Of a stretch of DNA of 64,000 nt, positions 16,989 to 26,418 are shown piece by piece. The position numbers and the translations under genes are program-made. Where the stretch lies: positions 62,001-126,000 of the forward strand of contig CAWCPM010000013.1 in NCBI GenBank assembly GCA_963797565.1, read 5' to 3'. This DNA is from JAICYJ01 sp963797565. Its GTDB lineage: Bacteria; Actinomycetota; Thermoleophilia; Gaiellales; JAICJC01. The number at the start of each line of letters is the position of its first letter. The stretch's first letter is position 1. The notes below the pieces were generated by a model. The model was not told where the DNA came from. It made no database searches and saw only the letters and a program-made list of their open reading frames with translations.

Positions 16989-17717
16989 CTACGTCGAGGC
17001 GCGGACGGGATGCCGCATCCACACGTTCGGCTCGACGTACACGCCGCGGCCACCGGCGAACTCCACGGGCACAAGCGCACCCGGCACCACGTAGCGGCCA
17101 TCGGCGGGGAAGGGCATCCCGGCCCACGCCTCCCACTCCTCGCGGGTGCCCTCGACCCGCAGCGAGGCCGGGCACACCTCGAGCTGCTCGGCGCCGAGAC
17201 GGGCATGCAGCCGGATCCACGGGTCGAACGCCAGCCCGTCCTCGCGCGTCCAGCGGACGTAACGCTCCATGGGGATCAGCGGGTAGCGCTCCTTCCACGT
17301 CGGCCGCACCGGCGCGATCAGCGACGTGAACCCGTTGCGCCCGGCGAGGTCGCGCATCCCCTCGATGAGGAGGCCCGAGAGCCCCTCGCCGCGCCGCCGG
17401 TGGTCGACGACCGCGACCAGCGCCGAGAGCACGTCGGGCTCGGGCCGCGCGCCGCCCCCGAACCAGGCCTCGACCATGTCATCGACGCCGCCGGGAAGCC
17501 CCTCGGCCTCGCGCGCGGGCATCGTCCCGCCCTAGCCGGCAACGGCGTCACGCTCCTCGTCCCAGAGCACGAGCTGAAGCTCGGGCAAGCGCTCGCGCAG
17601 CTTGCCCCAGTGCTCGATGAGCACCTCCCCGTGGCCCATGTACTCGGGGAACGCCTCGGGAACCTCGTCGGTGCGGTCCGCCAAGTCGGGCCGCTCGGCG
17701 AAGGTGAACACCTGCAT
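16989..17717 (-). pseudogene. GNAT-like N-acetyltransferase interrupted by in-frame TAG
   Basis: Two open segments lie in the same frame. The first (17717-17535) begins MQVFTFAERPDLADR and ends LQLVLWDEERDAVAG. The second continues after TAG (17534-17532) with GGTMPAREAEGLPGGVDD and goes on to DHRRRGEGLSGLLIEGMRDLA (the acetyl-CoA loop region), LIAPVRPTWKERYPL and VYVEPNVWMRHPV. Homologues I know of read continuously here, with a Glu where the TAG falls, so one G-to-T change (GAG to TAG) explains it. The full product would be about 242 aa. A sequencing error or true nonsense mutation is likelier than recoding; no pyrrolysine genes are visible. Confidence 0.75.
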
Positions 17718-17750
17718 GGCGGCCACTCTACACTGGCGCGTGCTACCTGC

Positions 17751-18935
17751 TCACACGGCGTCGGCCGCCGGCTCTCGCGGCGGGCTGGGGCTGCCGCGCT
17801 CGGCCGGATCGGCCGCGGCGGCGATCTCGCCACCGGTGGGAGCAAAGAAGCGCTGCGCGATCGCCGTCGGGATGATCGCGGACAGCACCACCACGGTCAC
17901 CAACAACGAGAACTGGGTGCGGTCGATGATGCCGGCCTGCAGGCCGTACAGCGACGTGATCGTCCCGAAGGTCAGCCCGGTCGACATCAACAGCGTCGTG
18001 AACGCCGCGTGCGGGCTGGTGTACTTCCGCGCCAGCGGGTACACCCCGCCGAGCTTGGGCGCGATCTTCGCGACGCAGAGCAGCGCCAGCACCCCGAGGT
18101 TCGCCCACACGGCGGACAGCGACACGTTGAGGCCTCCCTTGATGAAGAAGAACGGGGTCAGGAACGCGAACGCGACCACCCGCAGCCGCTCCTGCTCCTT
18201 GCGGTGCTCCGCGTAGTGGGCGCTCATCGCCAGTCCCAGGACGAACGCCGGCAGCACCGCCTGGCTGTCGGCCTTCGTGCCGAGGTACATCAGGATGAAG
18301 AGGGCGGCGAACACGAGCTTGATCTCGGGCTCGATCACGCGATCGCCGTAGCGCCCGAAGAACCACGGTGAGATCTTGGGCAGGCCCCAGATGAATCCGA
18401 TCGAGACCGCGGCGAACGGGATCACCCAGATGTTCGGCGTGATGAACAGCACCGAAAGGCCGATCACCGTGAGGATGTCCGTCACGAACGTGGCCGACAT
18501 GATGCGCTTGCCGATCACGGAGCGGTTGAGGCCGGTCTCGACCAGCACCGCGTAGACCACGGCCAGGCTCGTGGTCGAGAGCGCCAGCCCGCCGATCTCG
18601 GCCTGGTCGCGGTTCCACCCGGCCAGCCAGTAGCACGCGCCCAGCGCAACCACGAACGGCGCGGCAAACGAGACGGCGCCGATCGAGATGCTGGCCTGCC
18701 ACTCGCGCCGGAACTGCGGCACGTCCACCTCCGCTCCGGCCAGGAACGTCAGCATCACACCGGCGAACGTCCCGACGAACGACAGCCAATCGGGGACGGT
18801 GACCGTGAACAGGTTCCCGACCGCGACGCCCGCCGCCAGCTCGATCAGCGCAACCGACAGCCCGATCTCGATCGACACCATGCTGGCCAGAAGAATCGTG
18901 ACCGCCAGCAGTGCAGCCAACGCCAGATCGCTCAC
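17751..18935 (-). CDS. cation:proton antiporter (CPA2/NhaP-KefB type)
   Basis: A 394-aa integral membrane protein with about 11-12 hydrophobic segments. It shows LALSTTSLAVVYAVLVETGLN and AFVLGLAMSAHYAEH, the Na+/H+ exchanger domain pattern, and ends in a short Pro/Ala-rich tail. There is no C-terminal RCK/TrkA domain. It is monocistronic, preceded by a 208-base leader that contains the large hairpin at 19027-19098. Ion specificity (Na+ or K+) is not readable. Confidence 0.88.
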   Translation of the reverse strand: MSDLALAALLAVTILLASMVSIEIGLSVALIELAAGVAVGNLFTVTVPDWLSFVGTFAGVMLTFLAGAEVDVPQFRREWQASISIGAVSFAAPFVVALGACYWLAGWNRDQAEIGGLALSTTSLAVVYAVLVETGLNRSVIGKRIMSATFVTDILTVIGLSVLFITPNIWVIPFAAVSIGFIWGLPKISPWFFGRYGDRVIEPEIKLVFAALFILMYLGTKADSQAVLPAFVLGLAMSAHYAEHRKEQERLRVVAFAFLTPFFFIKGGLNVSLSAVWANLGVLALLCVAKIAPKLGGVYPLARKYTSPHAAFTTLLMSTGLTFGTITSLYGLQAGIIDRTQFSLLVTVVVLSAIIPTAIAQRFFAPTGGEIAAAADPAERGSPSPPREPAADAV

Positions 18936-19026
18936 CGCTCACCTCCAGGACGTGGTTCTACAAGGAGTAGAAGCCATCAGCCCGAGGGCGGTTAGACGCG
19001 AGCCTCATCGCGTACACGCACTATAT

Positions 19027-19098
19027 CCACCACCGGCCCGCAGGAGCCGCATTTCGCTTGGACAGTCTGGGAGAAGCGAGTGCGCGGGCCGGTGGTGG
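19027..19098. repeat. 72-base hairpin with 15-bp perfect outer stem
   Basis: CCACCACCGGCCCGC at 19027-19041 pairs perfectly with 19084-19098. Inside, GC-ATTT-CGCTT can pair with AAGCG-A-GTGC, so the whole element folds as a long interrupted stem. It lies 46 bases past the molybdopterin gene stop and about 90 bases before the antiporter start, both on the minus strand. It could be a terminator, a leader structure or a processed RNA. Confidence 0.6.
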
Positions 19099-19143
19099 CT
19101 ACTCCGTCAAGACGCGCGAGCCCGACCGGTTCTTCCCCGGCGC

Positions 19144-21165
19144 CTAAACCCGTTCAACCGTGACCTCGACCCCGTGCACCGACGTGCTGGCGCCGAAGTC
19201 CGCCTTGCGGCCGTCGTTCAGGACGTTCACGTTCGCCTGCTGCTGCTCACGCTTCAGCCACCGGCCCTTGGGTGAGTAGGCCACTCCCTGCGGCACCATG
19301 TCCGACACCGTCACCGCCAGCTCGAGCGAGCCGGATGCGTTCGACAGCCGCACCATGTCGCCGTCGCCGAGGCCGCGGCCGGCGGCGTCGGCCGGGTGCA
19401 GCGTCACGCTCGGCCGGCCGATCCGCTTCGTGATCTTGCGGTCGTTCGCGAAGCTGTCGTTCATCAGCCAGGGCGACGCCGGCGACAACAGCCGCAGGCG
19501 GCCGGAGGCCGGCCGTGGATCGCTCCAGGGCTGCGGCAGCCGCGGATGCCCGTCCGCCTCAGCCGCGGCGGACGCGATCTCGATGCGGCCGCTGGCCGTC
19601 TCGAAGTCGAGGTCGGCAAACTGCACCACCGGCTCCGCCGTCAGCGGCACCGTCCCCGCCGCGGCCAGCTGCTCGAAGCTCTCGATCACACCGGACTGGG
19701 CCAGCATCGCGTCGATCAGCTCGCGGTCGCCGGCGTGCAGCTCCGGCTCGGTGAAGCCCATCGCGGTCGCCAGCCGGCGGAAGATCTCCTGGTTGGGCAG
19801 CGCCTCGCCGACCGGGTCGACCGCCTTCACCTGTGCCGACAACGACAGATCGAAGTACGACGAGACGAGGTCGTCGAACTCCAGGAAGCTGGCCGCCGGC
19901 AGCAGCAGGTCGGCGTAGTCGCCCGTGTCCGTCGCGAACAGGTCGACCACCACCGTGAACAGGTCGTCACGGCCGAGCGCGGCCAGCAGCCTGGTCTGTT
20001 CGGGGTTGGACGCGGCGATGTTGATGTTCCAGCAGAACAGGCTGCGGCTGCGCGCCGGATCCTCGAGGCGGGCGGCCAGGTCCATGTGGCTGATCGGCTC
20101 CGGCGGATCGCCCAGCTGCGGCGCCGCCAGCCAGTCCTCGTCGATCTCGAGGCGGTCGTTCAGGTACAGGAACCCGGCCCCGGGCTTGGCCAGGTTGCCG
20201 CTCACGGCCGGCAGCAGCGCCACCGCCCGCATCACGTTGCCGCCGGTGGGCTGGCGCTGCAGGCCCTGACCGATCCAGAGCAGCGACGGCCCGCGACCGT
20301 AGATCGCGGCCGCCCGCTCGATCAGCTGCGCCGGCACGCCGGTGACCGGCTCCGCCCACTCCGGCGTGCACGCGTCGAGCTGCGGCTCCAGCTCGTCCCA
20401 GCCGATCGAGTGCTGCTCGAGCAGCTCCCGGTCGGCCAGCCCGTCGCGCACGATCACGTGCAGCATCGCGAACGCCAGCGCGGCGTCGCTGCCGGGGAAC
20501 GGCTGCAGGTGCAGGTCGGCCTGCTGCGCCGTCGGCGTGCGGATGGAGTCGATCACGATCACCGTACCGGGGGCCTCCGGAAGCCAGTGGTCGTGGGCGT
20601 GGGGCGCCGAGGCCGAGGGGTTCGCGCCCCACACCATGATGCACTCCGCATGCCGCGCGCTGCGCGGATCGAAGCCGGTCACGGAGCTGCCGTACATGTA
20701 GTCGAGCGCGACGTGGCCGGCCTTGTTGCAGACCGAGTCGGGGTCGACCTCGGTTGCACCCAGTCGCCGGAAGAACCGTGAGCCGAACGCGAAGGCGATC
20801 ACCGAGCAGGTGCCCGTGTAGTGGGCGTTCAGGATCGCGTCCGGGCCGGACTCGTCGATGATCGCACTCCAGCGCGATGCGATCTCGGCCATCGCCGCGT
20901 CCCAGCTGACCGGCTCGAATCGGCCCTCGCCCTTGGCACCCACCCGGCGCAGCGGTGTGGTCAGCCGCGCCTGCGGATCGAGGTACACGCCGTTATATCC
21001 GATCGAGCACTTGCGGCAGAGCTTGCCGCGGCTGACCGGATGGTCGGGATCGCCACGTACCGACCGGATGGCACCGTCGCGGACGGTGACGAGGATGCCG
21101 CAGGCGTCGTAGCAATCCCGCGGGCAGGTGGTCAGCACGGTCTGATCAGTCACCGCCACAGTCAA
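19144..21165 (-). CDS. molybdopterin oxidoreductase (DMSO reductase family)
   Basis: A 673-aa molybdenum-bis-MGD enzyme. The N-terminal 4Fe-4S motif is Cys14-x3-Cys18-x3-Cys22-x27-Cys50. Other blocks are WDAAMAEIASRW, IMVWGANPSASAPHAHD, LLWIGQGLQRQPTGGNVMRA and a C-terminal molydopterin dinucleotide-binding domain (LLSPASPWLMNDSFAN, TLHPADAAGRGLGDGDMV). No TAT signal is seen, so it is probably cytoplasmic. It stands alone without electron-transfer subunits. Substrate unknown; formate dehydrogenase-like and assimilatory roles both possible. Confidence 0.9.
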   Translation of the reverse strand: MTVAVTDQTVLTTCPRDCYDACGILVTVRDGAIRSVRGDPDHPVSRGKLCRKCSIGYNGVYLDPQARLTTPLRRVGAKGEGRFEPVSWDAAMAEIASRWSAIIDESGPDAILNAHYTGTCSVIAFAFGSRFFRRLGATEVDPDSVCNKAGHVALDYMYGSSVTGFDPRSARHAECIMVWGANPSASAPHAHDHWLPEAPGTVIVIDSIRTPTAQQADLHLQPFPGSDAALAFAMLHVIVRDGLADRELLEQHSIGWDELEPQLDACTPEWAEPVTGVPAQLIERAAAIYGRGPSLLWIGQGLQRQPTGGNVMRAVALLPAVSGNLAKPGAGFLYLNDRLEIDEDWLAAPQLGDPPEPISHMDLAARLEDPARSRSLFCWNINIAASNPEQTRLLAALGRDDLFTVVVDLFATDTGDYADLLLPAASFLEFDDLVSSYFDLSLSAQVKAVDPVGEALPNQEIFRRLATAMGFTEPELHAGDRELIDAMLAQSGVIESFEQLAAAGTVPLTAEPVVQFADLDFETASGRIEIASAAAEADGHPRLPQPWSDPRPASGRLRLLSPASPWLMNDSFANDRKITKRIGRPSVTLHPADAAGRGLGDGDMVRLSNASGSLELAVTVSDMVPQGVAYSPKGRWLKREQQQANVNVLNDGRKADFGASTSVHGVEVTVERV

Positions 21166-21190
21166 GCAGACATCGCCGTCGACCGCCGTT

Positions 21191-21415
21191 ATGGTCTCGC
21201 CCGTGGCGGCGACGCTGGCGCAGAAGCTCCAGATCCGGCCGGGCGGGGATGGCGATCGCGGCGCTGCACGAGGGCGGCGTGCTGTGGATCTGCTACCCGA
21301 GGCTCAGCGCGAGGACGCCGTCGGACATGTCACGGAAGCCTGCGATTCCGGCCCTCCGAGGAGGTCGGCCGCCGCTCCAATCTTCCACCAAAGTAAGCGT
21401 GGGACAGTAGCTGCG
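21191..21415 (+). pseudogene. remnant of a DUF3052-like small protein
   Basis: The start (ATLAQKLQIRPG) matches the opening of small DUF3052-type proteins, and a different frame just after gives ALHEGGVLWICYPRLSARTPSDM, the usual penultimate block. The roughly 50 residues that normally separate them, and the final helix, are missing. So a frameshift and an internal deletion are needed to explain it. It diverges from the molybdopterin gene with 25 bases between. Weakly supported. Confidence 0.4.
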
Positions 21416-21560
21416 ACCGAGGAAATCAGACCCCTCGAATGGTCACGACGCAGACAACCGTGGCCGCCAGTCGCAAGCGCCGGCTTGACCGGGCCGGCGT
21501 GTCTCCCTCCGGCCGCCCGGTATGCCCTCCCCAGGTTCACCGGGCGGCCGCGACCGGCTT

Positions 21561-22470
21561 CTACGACTCGTCCAGCAGCTCCAGCAGCTGCGCGGCGTTG
21601 GCCGGTGCCTGGGCGAACGGCTGGCCGTTGACGTCGGTGCTGCGGCCGTTGTTGTTGAACATCCCGAACACCTCGCGGGCGCTGCCGGCCAGCTCCCGCA
21701 GCGGCTCCACCCACTCCGCCAGCTCGTCTCGCGAGTAGAGGTAGTCGAACCGCTTCGCAGCGCCGCCGCCGCGATGGTTCCAGGTCGCCGCATTGCGGCC
21801 GTGCAGCCGCAGGTACGCGGTGTCCGACGTGCGGGCGACGACGGTGGGCGCGACGTTGTCCGACGTCACCCGGCGGTGCGTCGACGATCACGTAGCTGGC
21901 CGGCAGCCGCTCCAGGAAGCCCAGCGTCTGCTCGCGGTGCTCGTCGGTGAGCCAGCTGCGGTGCCGGAACTCGACCAGCATGTGATGATCGGTGAGCTGC
22001 TCCCGCGCCCACTCCAGGTAGGCGAACGACGACGGCTTGAAGACCACGTACTGGGGCAGCTGCATCAGCACCCCGCCCAGCTTTCCGGCCTCGCGCAGCG
22101 GCTCGACGGCGCGCAGGAAGCGCCGGAAGACCGCGCTTCGCAGCTCCTGTGAGGGGCGGTCGATCCGGCCCCGCTCGTCGAACTCCGCCTCCGAGCGCAT
22201 GTCGGGCGGCAGCTGCTCGACCCGCACCGGGTGGCGGGTCATCATCCCGAACGCCTTGACGTGGAACACGAAGCCGGGCGGCGTGCGCTGCGCCCAGGCG
22301 GTCGCCATCTCCTCGGTGGGAAGCGCGTAGTAGCTGGAGTTGACCTCGACCGTGTCGAAGTGCTCCGCGTACCAGCGCAGGCGGGCCTCGGCCGAGCTGA
22401 CCCCGGGCGGGTACCAGAGCTTGCTGAGCGATTCGTCCGCCCAGGAGCAGGTGCCCACCCGCACGCTCAC
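21561..22470 (-). pseudogene. DUF72 domain protein, frameshifted
   Basis: The GTG start (22470) overlaps the upstream rhodanese stop (GTGA). Conserved DUF72 blocks are VRVGTCSWADESLSKLWYPPG, FDTVEVNSSYYALPTEEMA, GFVFHVKAFGMMTRHP, GVLMQLPQYVVF and LVEFRHRSWL. At about 21868-21872 the frame shifts in a G run; dropping one G continues with VTSDNVAPTVVARTSDTAYLRLHG, FDYLYSRDEL and MFNNNGRSTDVNGQPFA to a TAG at 21561 (302 aa). Continuity of motifs on both sides favours a sequence error over decay. Confidence 0.75.
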
Positions 22471-22793
22471 GCGATCCAGCCGTCCACCGGTTCGATCGGC
22501 AGCGACGCGGCGTGCCAGGCCTCCATGCCGCCCGCCAGGTTGACGGCATCGACCCCCGACCGCTCCAGCCAGTCGGCCACCACGCCGCTGCGTGCACCGC
22601 TGCGGCAGACGATCGCGAGCCGCCCTTCCGGCAGCTCCGAGACGCGGTCGGCAAACTCGCCCATGGGGATCCAGAGCGCGCCGGCGATGTGGCCGGCGTC
22701 CCATTCGCCGGACTCGCGCACGTCGACGGCGGCCAGCTCGCCGCGCTCCAGCGCGGCCGCCACCTCGGTCGCCGACAGCTCGGGAGCGCTCAT
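22467..22793 (-). CDS. rhodanese-domain sulfurtransferase
   Basis: A 108-aa single rhodanese domain: AAVDVRESGEWDAGHIAGALWIP and the active-site loop VCRSGARSG carrying the persulfide Cys. Its ATG overlaps the MBL-rhodanese stop and its stop overlaps the DUF72 start (4 bases each), so the three are a coupled operon. Probably moves sulfane sulfur together with the upstream fusion protein. Confidence 0.9.
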   Translation of the reverse strand: MSAPELSATEVAAALERGELAAVDVRESGEWDAGHIAGALWIPMGEFADRVSELPEGRLAIVCRSGARSGVVADWLERSGVDAVNLAGGMEAWHAASLPIEPVDGWIA

Positions 22794-24171
22794 ACCGCGG
22801 CCGGCTGCGACTGCTCGATCGGATACCCCCGCGCCGCCCAGGTGCCGACACCGCCGTCGGTGACGTGGATCACCTCGGCGAAGCCAGATCGGCGCACCAG
22901 CCCCACCGCCATCGCGCTGCGGCGTCCGGTCGAGCAGATCACGGCCACCGGCCGGTCGCGATCCAGCGGCGGCATCACCCGCCCGGCGTCGTGGTAGACG
23001 ACGTGCTGGGATCCGGTGATGCGCTGCTCGTCCCACTCGTGCTGGTCGCGCACGTCGAGGATCTGCACCCGGTCGCCGGCGGCGTACAGCTCGTCCACGT
23101 CCATCACCTCGAACCGCTCGACGCCGAGCCCGGCCGCCGTCCAGGCGGCGAATCCCCCGGCCAGCATGCCGGCGGCGGACAGGCCGACCGACTCCAGCAG
23201 GCCCTGCATGTGCAGCGCCGCCGGCTCGTCGTCTGCGACCAGCACCAGCTCGGCTCCAGGCTCAGCGATCCAGGCCGCCTTCGTCCCGAACCCGTTGACG
23301 GCGGCGTCGATGCCGATCGTGCCCGGGATGTGCGCGAGGTCGTACTGCGCTGCCGGGCGCCCGTCGATCACCAGCGCACCTGCGGCGATGGCTGCGGCCA
23401 GCCGCTCCGGCGCGAACGGCGCGACCTCGGCGGCCGCGCCGATCGTCCCGGCCCGGTTGGCCTCGGCGATGGCCTTGAAGTTGGGCGGCTGCGGCGGCAG
23501 ATCATGGATCAGCTCCGATACGAACAGCGACTCCTCGCCCAGCCGCAGCATCGGGTTGCTGGCACGCTCGAAGCCGATCGTGGAGGAGGTCGTCTCGCTC
23601 ATGCGGGCGCTGCCGCAGAGCGATCCGCCGGTGTGTCCCGGGAACACCTCGACGCCGTCGTCCAGCTCCAGCAGCCGGCCGATGGCGTGGTAGAGCTGCG
23701 CCGCTCCCTCGCGCTTCTCGACGGCCAGGTCGGGGCGGGCGACGTCGTTCACGAACAGGCTGTCGCCGGTCAGAACGGCGCACGGCAGGCTCGATCGGGA
23801 ACCGTCGACCACCACCACGGCGGTGTGCTCGGGACGATGGCCGGGCACGTGCAGCGCGCGCAGCCGCACCTGGCCGAGCTCGATCTCGGCGCCGTCTGCG
23901 AACGCGTCATGCGGGTACCCGGCCCCGGCCAGCGGGCTCACCCATGATCGTGCGCCGGTGGCCTCGGCCAGGCGGGCGCGACCGGACACGTGGTCGGCAT
24001 GGTTATGGGTCTCGATCACGTGCGCGATCGTGAAGCCGTGGGCGCGGCCAGCTCGAGGTACTCGGCGACATCCCGCTTGGGGTCGACCACCGCGCCCAGC
24101 CCGGCGGCCGTGTCCGCGATCACGTAGGAGGCGCAACCGAGGTCGGGATGCAGCACCTGTCGAAACAGCAC
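22790..24171 (-). pseudogene. MBL-fold/double-rhodanese (persulfide dioxygenase-like) protein, frameshifted
   Basis: From a GTG at 24171 the frame reads LFRQVLHPDLGCASYVIADT and DPKRDVAEYLELA. One missing base near 24048 then shifts it to RAHGFTIAHVIETHNHADHVSG, the metal-binding HxHxDH motif. Later come LPCAVLTGDSLFVNDVARPDL and VFPGHTGGSLCG, then two rhodanese domains. The first lacks a catalytic Cys (LVLVADDEPA); the second has ICSTGRRSAM. The restored length is 460 aa, typical of actinobacterial MBL-rhodanese fusions, which oxidise glutathione- or mycothiol-type persulfides. First gene of a sulfur operon. Confidence 0.78.
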
Positions 24172-24210
24172 CGCCGAAGCCTACGCCACCGCGGGCGGGG
24201 AGGGCCGCCC

Positions 24211-25296
24211 TCAGGGAGGGCCGGGGCGGGTGGCGCCGACGTACGTGTCCTGGAACCAGGGGATGTTGAACGACTCGATCTCGACGGTGGCGCCCGTGTG
24301 CGGCGCGTGCAGCACATAGCCGTGGCCGATGTAGATGCCGACGTGCCCGAGCTCGTGGAAGAACACGAGGTCGCCGATCCGCAGATCGCTCTTGGCGACG
24401 TGCGGGCCGAGGTGGTACTGGGAGGCGGCGAAGTGCGGCAGCGCCACGCCGTGGCTGGCCCACAGCCACATCACCAGCCCCGAGCAGTCAAACCCGGTCT
24501 GGGGCGACGCGCCGCCCCACACGTAGGGCACGCCGATCTGGGCGAGCCCGTCGAGCACCACCTGGTCGCGGACCACCGCGCCCGGATCGCCCCGGTTCTG
24601 CTTCATGTCCTGGCGCACCCATGCGGCCGCTTCCAGGGCCACATGGGCCTGGCCGATCGAATCTGCGGCCTCGCCGATCCGCACCTGCGAGCCGAGCGAG
24701 TGCATCAGGCGCCGGCGGTGGCGAAGCATGACCGTGATCTTGTCGCGCCGCTTGGCGATCAGCCGCTTCTGGGCGAGCACCTGAACGCGGGTCGCGATCA
24801 GCTGCATGCGCTGGGCCTTGATCGCGTCGCGCGCGATCTGGATCTGGTCGACGGCGTCGGTGACCGCGGCGTCGAAGCGCTGCTGGATGTCGAGCGACCC
24901 CGTCACCTGGTCGAGCGACGAGGCGCCCAGCACGATGTCGAGCGTGGTCGAGTCGAGGCCCTTGTAGCGGGCCACCATCAGGTTCGCGAGCACGCTCTGC
25001 TCGTAGGCGAGATGGACCTCGGCGGCCTGCAGGCGGCGGGTCGCCCGCCTGATCTGCAACTTCAGCTGGTGCAGGTGCACCACGGCCCCGTCGTACTGCT
25101 CGGTCAGCAGCTCGACGCGATCGTCGAGCGCCTGCACCTGGTGGCGGACCTTCTCGAGCTGCGCCTTCTTCTGGTCCAGCTCGGGGTTGGCGGCGGCTGG
25201 GCCAGCGTGAGCAAGCGCCACGCAGACCGCGAGCAGGATGGCGACCCAGGCAACCCCGAACAACCGCGGCAGCGGGCGTAGGGCGTCCCGGTGCAT
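24211..25296 (-). CDS. NlpC/P60 peptidoglycan endopeptidase with coiled coil (RipA-like)
   Basis: A 361-aa exported hydrolase: signal peptide (cleavage near AAAN, residue 37), a long coiled coil (about residues 40-215) and a C-terminal NlpC/P60 domain. The catalytic Cys is in GFDCSGLVMWLW, the His in LGHVGIYIG and a further polar residue in YVLHAPHTG. PYVWGGASPQTG precedes the Cys, as usual. It cleaves stem peptides in cell division or wall remodelling; the coiled coil probably regulates access. Confidence 0.92.
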   Translation of the reverse strand: MHRDALRPLPRLFGVAWVAILLAVCVALAHAGPAAANPELDQKKAQLEKVRHQVQALDDRVELLTEQYDGAVVHLHQLKLQIRRATRRLQAAEVHLAYEQSVLANLMVARYKGLDSTTLDIVLGASSLDQVTGSLDIQQRFDAAVTDAVDQIQIARDAIKAQRMQLIATRVQVLAQKRLIAKRRDKITVMLRHRRRLMHSLGSQVRIGEAADSIGQAHVALEAAAWVRQDMKQNRGDPGAVVRDQVVLDGLAQIGVPYVWGGASPQTGFDCSGLVMWLWASHGVALPHFAASQYHLGPHVAKSDLRIGDLVFFHELGHVGIYIGHGYVLHAPHTGATVEIESFNIPWFQDTYVGATRPGPP

Positions 25297-25377
25297 CCTT
25301 CAAAGGTCGGCTCGCACGGCCGCGATACTTGAGGACGGCGGCTCAAGGTCGGGAAGCGGGATGCCGAAAGGACCGGG

Positions 25378-25731
25378 ATGCAGATCACCATCGCGTGTCA
25401 TCAGTGCGACCAGGACAAGCGGCCGCTGACGCCCTGCCCGGCCTGCCAGGCACCGCCGCTGGCCGAGCTCGAGCTGCAGGCCTGGCGGTTTTCGCTGCAC
25501 ACCCTGCACATGGCCCGGATCGAGCGCACGCCGCGGGCGGCCGAGGTCGTCCCCAGCCGCCGACCGCGGATGACGCCGCTGCGCGCCGTCGTCACGGTCG
25601 ACCTGGAACAGGAACCGGCCCGGCTGGCAGAGGTGGCGTCGATCGTGCCCATGGAGCCCGCCATCCCCGCGGACGAGGCGCTCTCGTTCGACTGGGGCGA
25701 CGAGCCGCGCAAGCTCCGCCGCACCGCCTGA
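25378..25731 (+). CDS. small zinc-ribbon protein of unknown function
   Basis: A 117-aa protein with two knuckles, Cys7-x2-Cys10 and Cys20-x2-Cys23, that should bind one zinc. The rest is low in predicted structure, with LRAVVTVDLEQEPARLAEVASIVP and an acidic FDWGDEP near the end. It is convergent with the deaminase gene, with no gap. I do not recognise a family. Confidence 0.65.
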   Translation: MQITIACHQCDQDKRPLTPCPACQAPPLAELELQAWRFSLHTLHMARIERTPRAAEVVPSRRPRMTPLRAVVTVDLEQEPARLAEVASIVPMEPAIPADEALSFDWGDEPRKLRRTA

Positions 25732-26280
25732 CTAGCGCAGATCGAGCAGGCCGGCCGGCAGCTCCAGCGGCGCGACCACCACGCCGCGGCCCGCCAGCTC
25801 GCCCAGCAGCGAGTCGTACGCCGCAGCCTCATCCGGGTCGCTCGGCGTCCACTCGTTCAGGTAGCGAACCGCGCTGACGCCCGACTGGTACAGCTCCTTG
25901 AGGCAGCCGAAGCAGGGCCGCAGCGTCGAGTAGCAGGCCGCGCCCTGCACGGAGTAGCCGAGCTTCGCGGCCTGCAGCACCGCGTTCTGCTCGGCGTGCA
26001 CGCAGATGCAGATGTCGTAGCCCCGGCCCTCGGCGTAGCTCTCGGGGTGCGCGCAGCGGTGGCAGCCGCCCTCGTCGCAGTTCGGGAAGCCGGTGGGTGT
26101 GCCGTTGTACCCGGTCGCGATGATGCGCTGGTCGGCCACCAGCACCGCGCCCACGTGCCGCCGCAGGCAGTTGGCGCGCTCGCGCGTGGCCACCGCCAGC
26201 AGCATGAAGTACTGCTCGCGGGTGGGGCGAGTGGCCGATCGGCGCATGTCGGCGGACGTGGTGGGGTGGGTGTCGGCCAT
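25732..26280 (-). CDS. deoxycytidylate/cytidine deaminase family protein (ComEB-like)
   Basis: A 182-aa zinc deaminase. The core is VGAVLVADQRIIATGYNGTPTG followed by CVHAEQNAVLQAAK (zinc His and catalytic Glu) and LRPCFGCLKEL (zinc Cys pair). An extra C-x8-C-H cluster before HAE resembles the second zinc site of dCMP deaminases. It would convert dCMP to dUMP for thymidylate synthesis. It has a C-terminal extension of about 35 residues with no motif I recognise. Confidence 0.9.
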   Translation of the reverse strand: MADTHPTTSADMRRSATRPTREQYFMLLAVATRERANCLRRHVGAVLVADQRIIATGYNGTPTGFPNCDEGGCHRCAHPESYAEGRGYDICICVHAEQNAVLQAAKLGYSVQGAACYSTLRPCFGCLKELYQSGVSAVRYLNEWTPSDPDEAAAYDSLLGELAGRGVVVAPLELPAGLLDLR

Positions 26281-26418
26281 CGACCCGAGTCTAGCCAGCC
26301 GCGCTGCTCACCCGTACCGGGATTCCGCCGCTCCTGCGATGCCGCCTTCACCACATCTCAACCGTTTCTTCACCGGAGCACGCCCTTGCGGCCGGGGCCG
26401 GTCAGTACGGTGTCCGCT

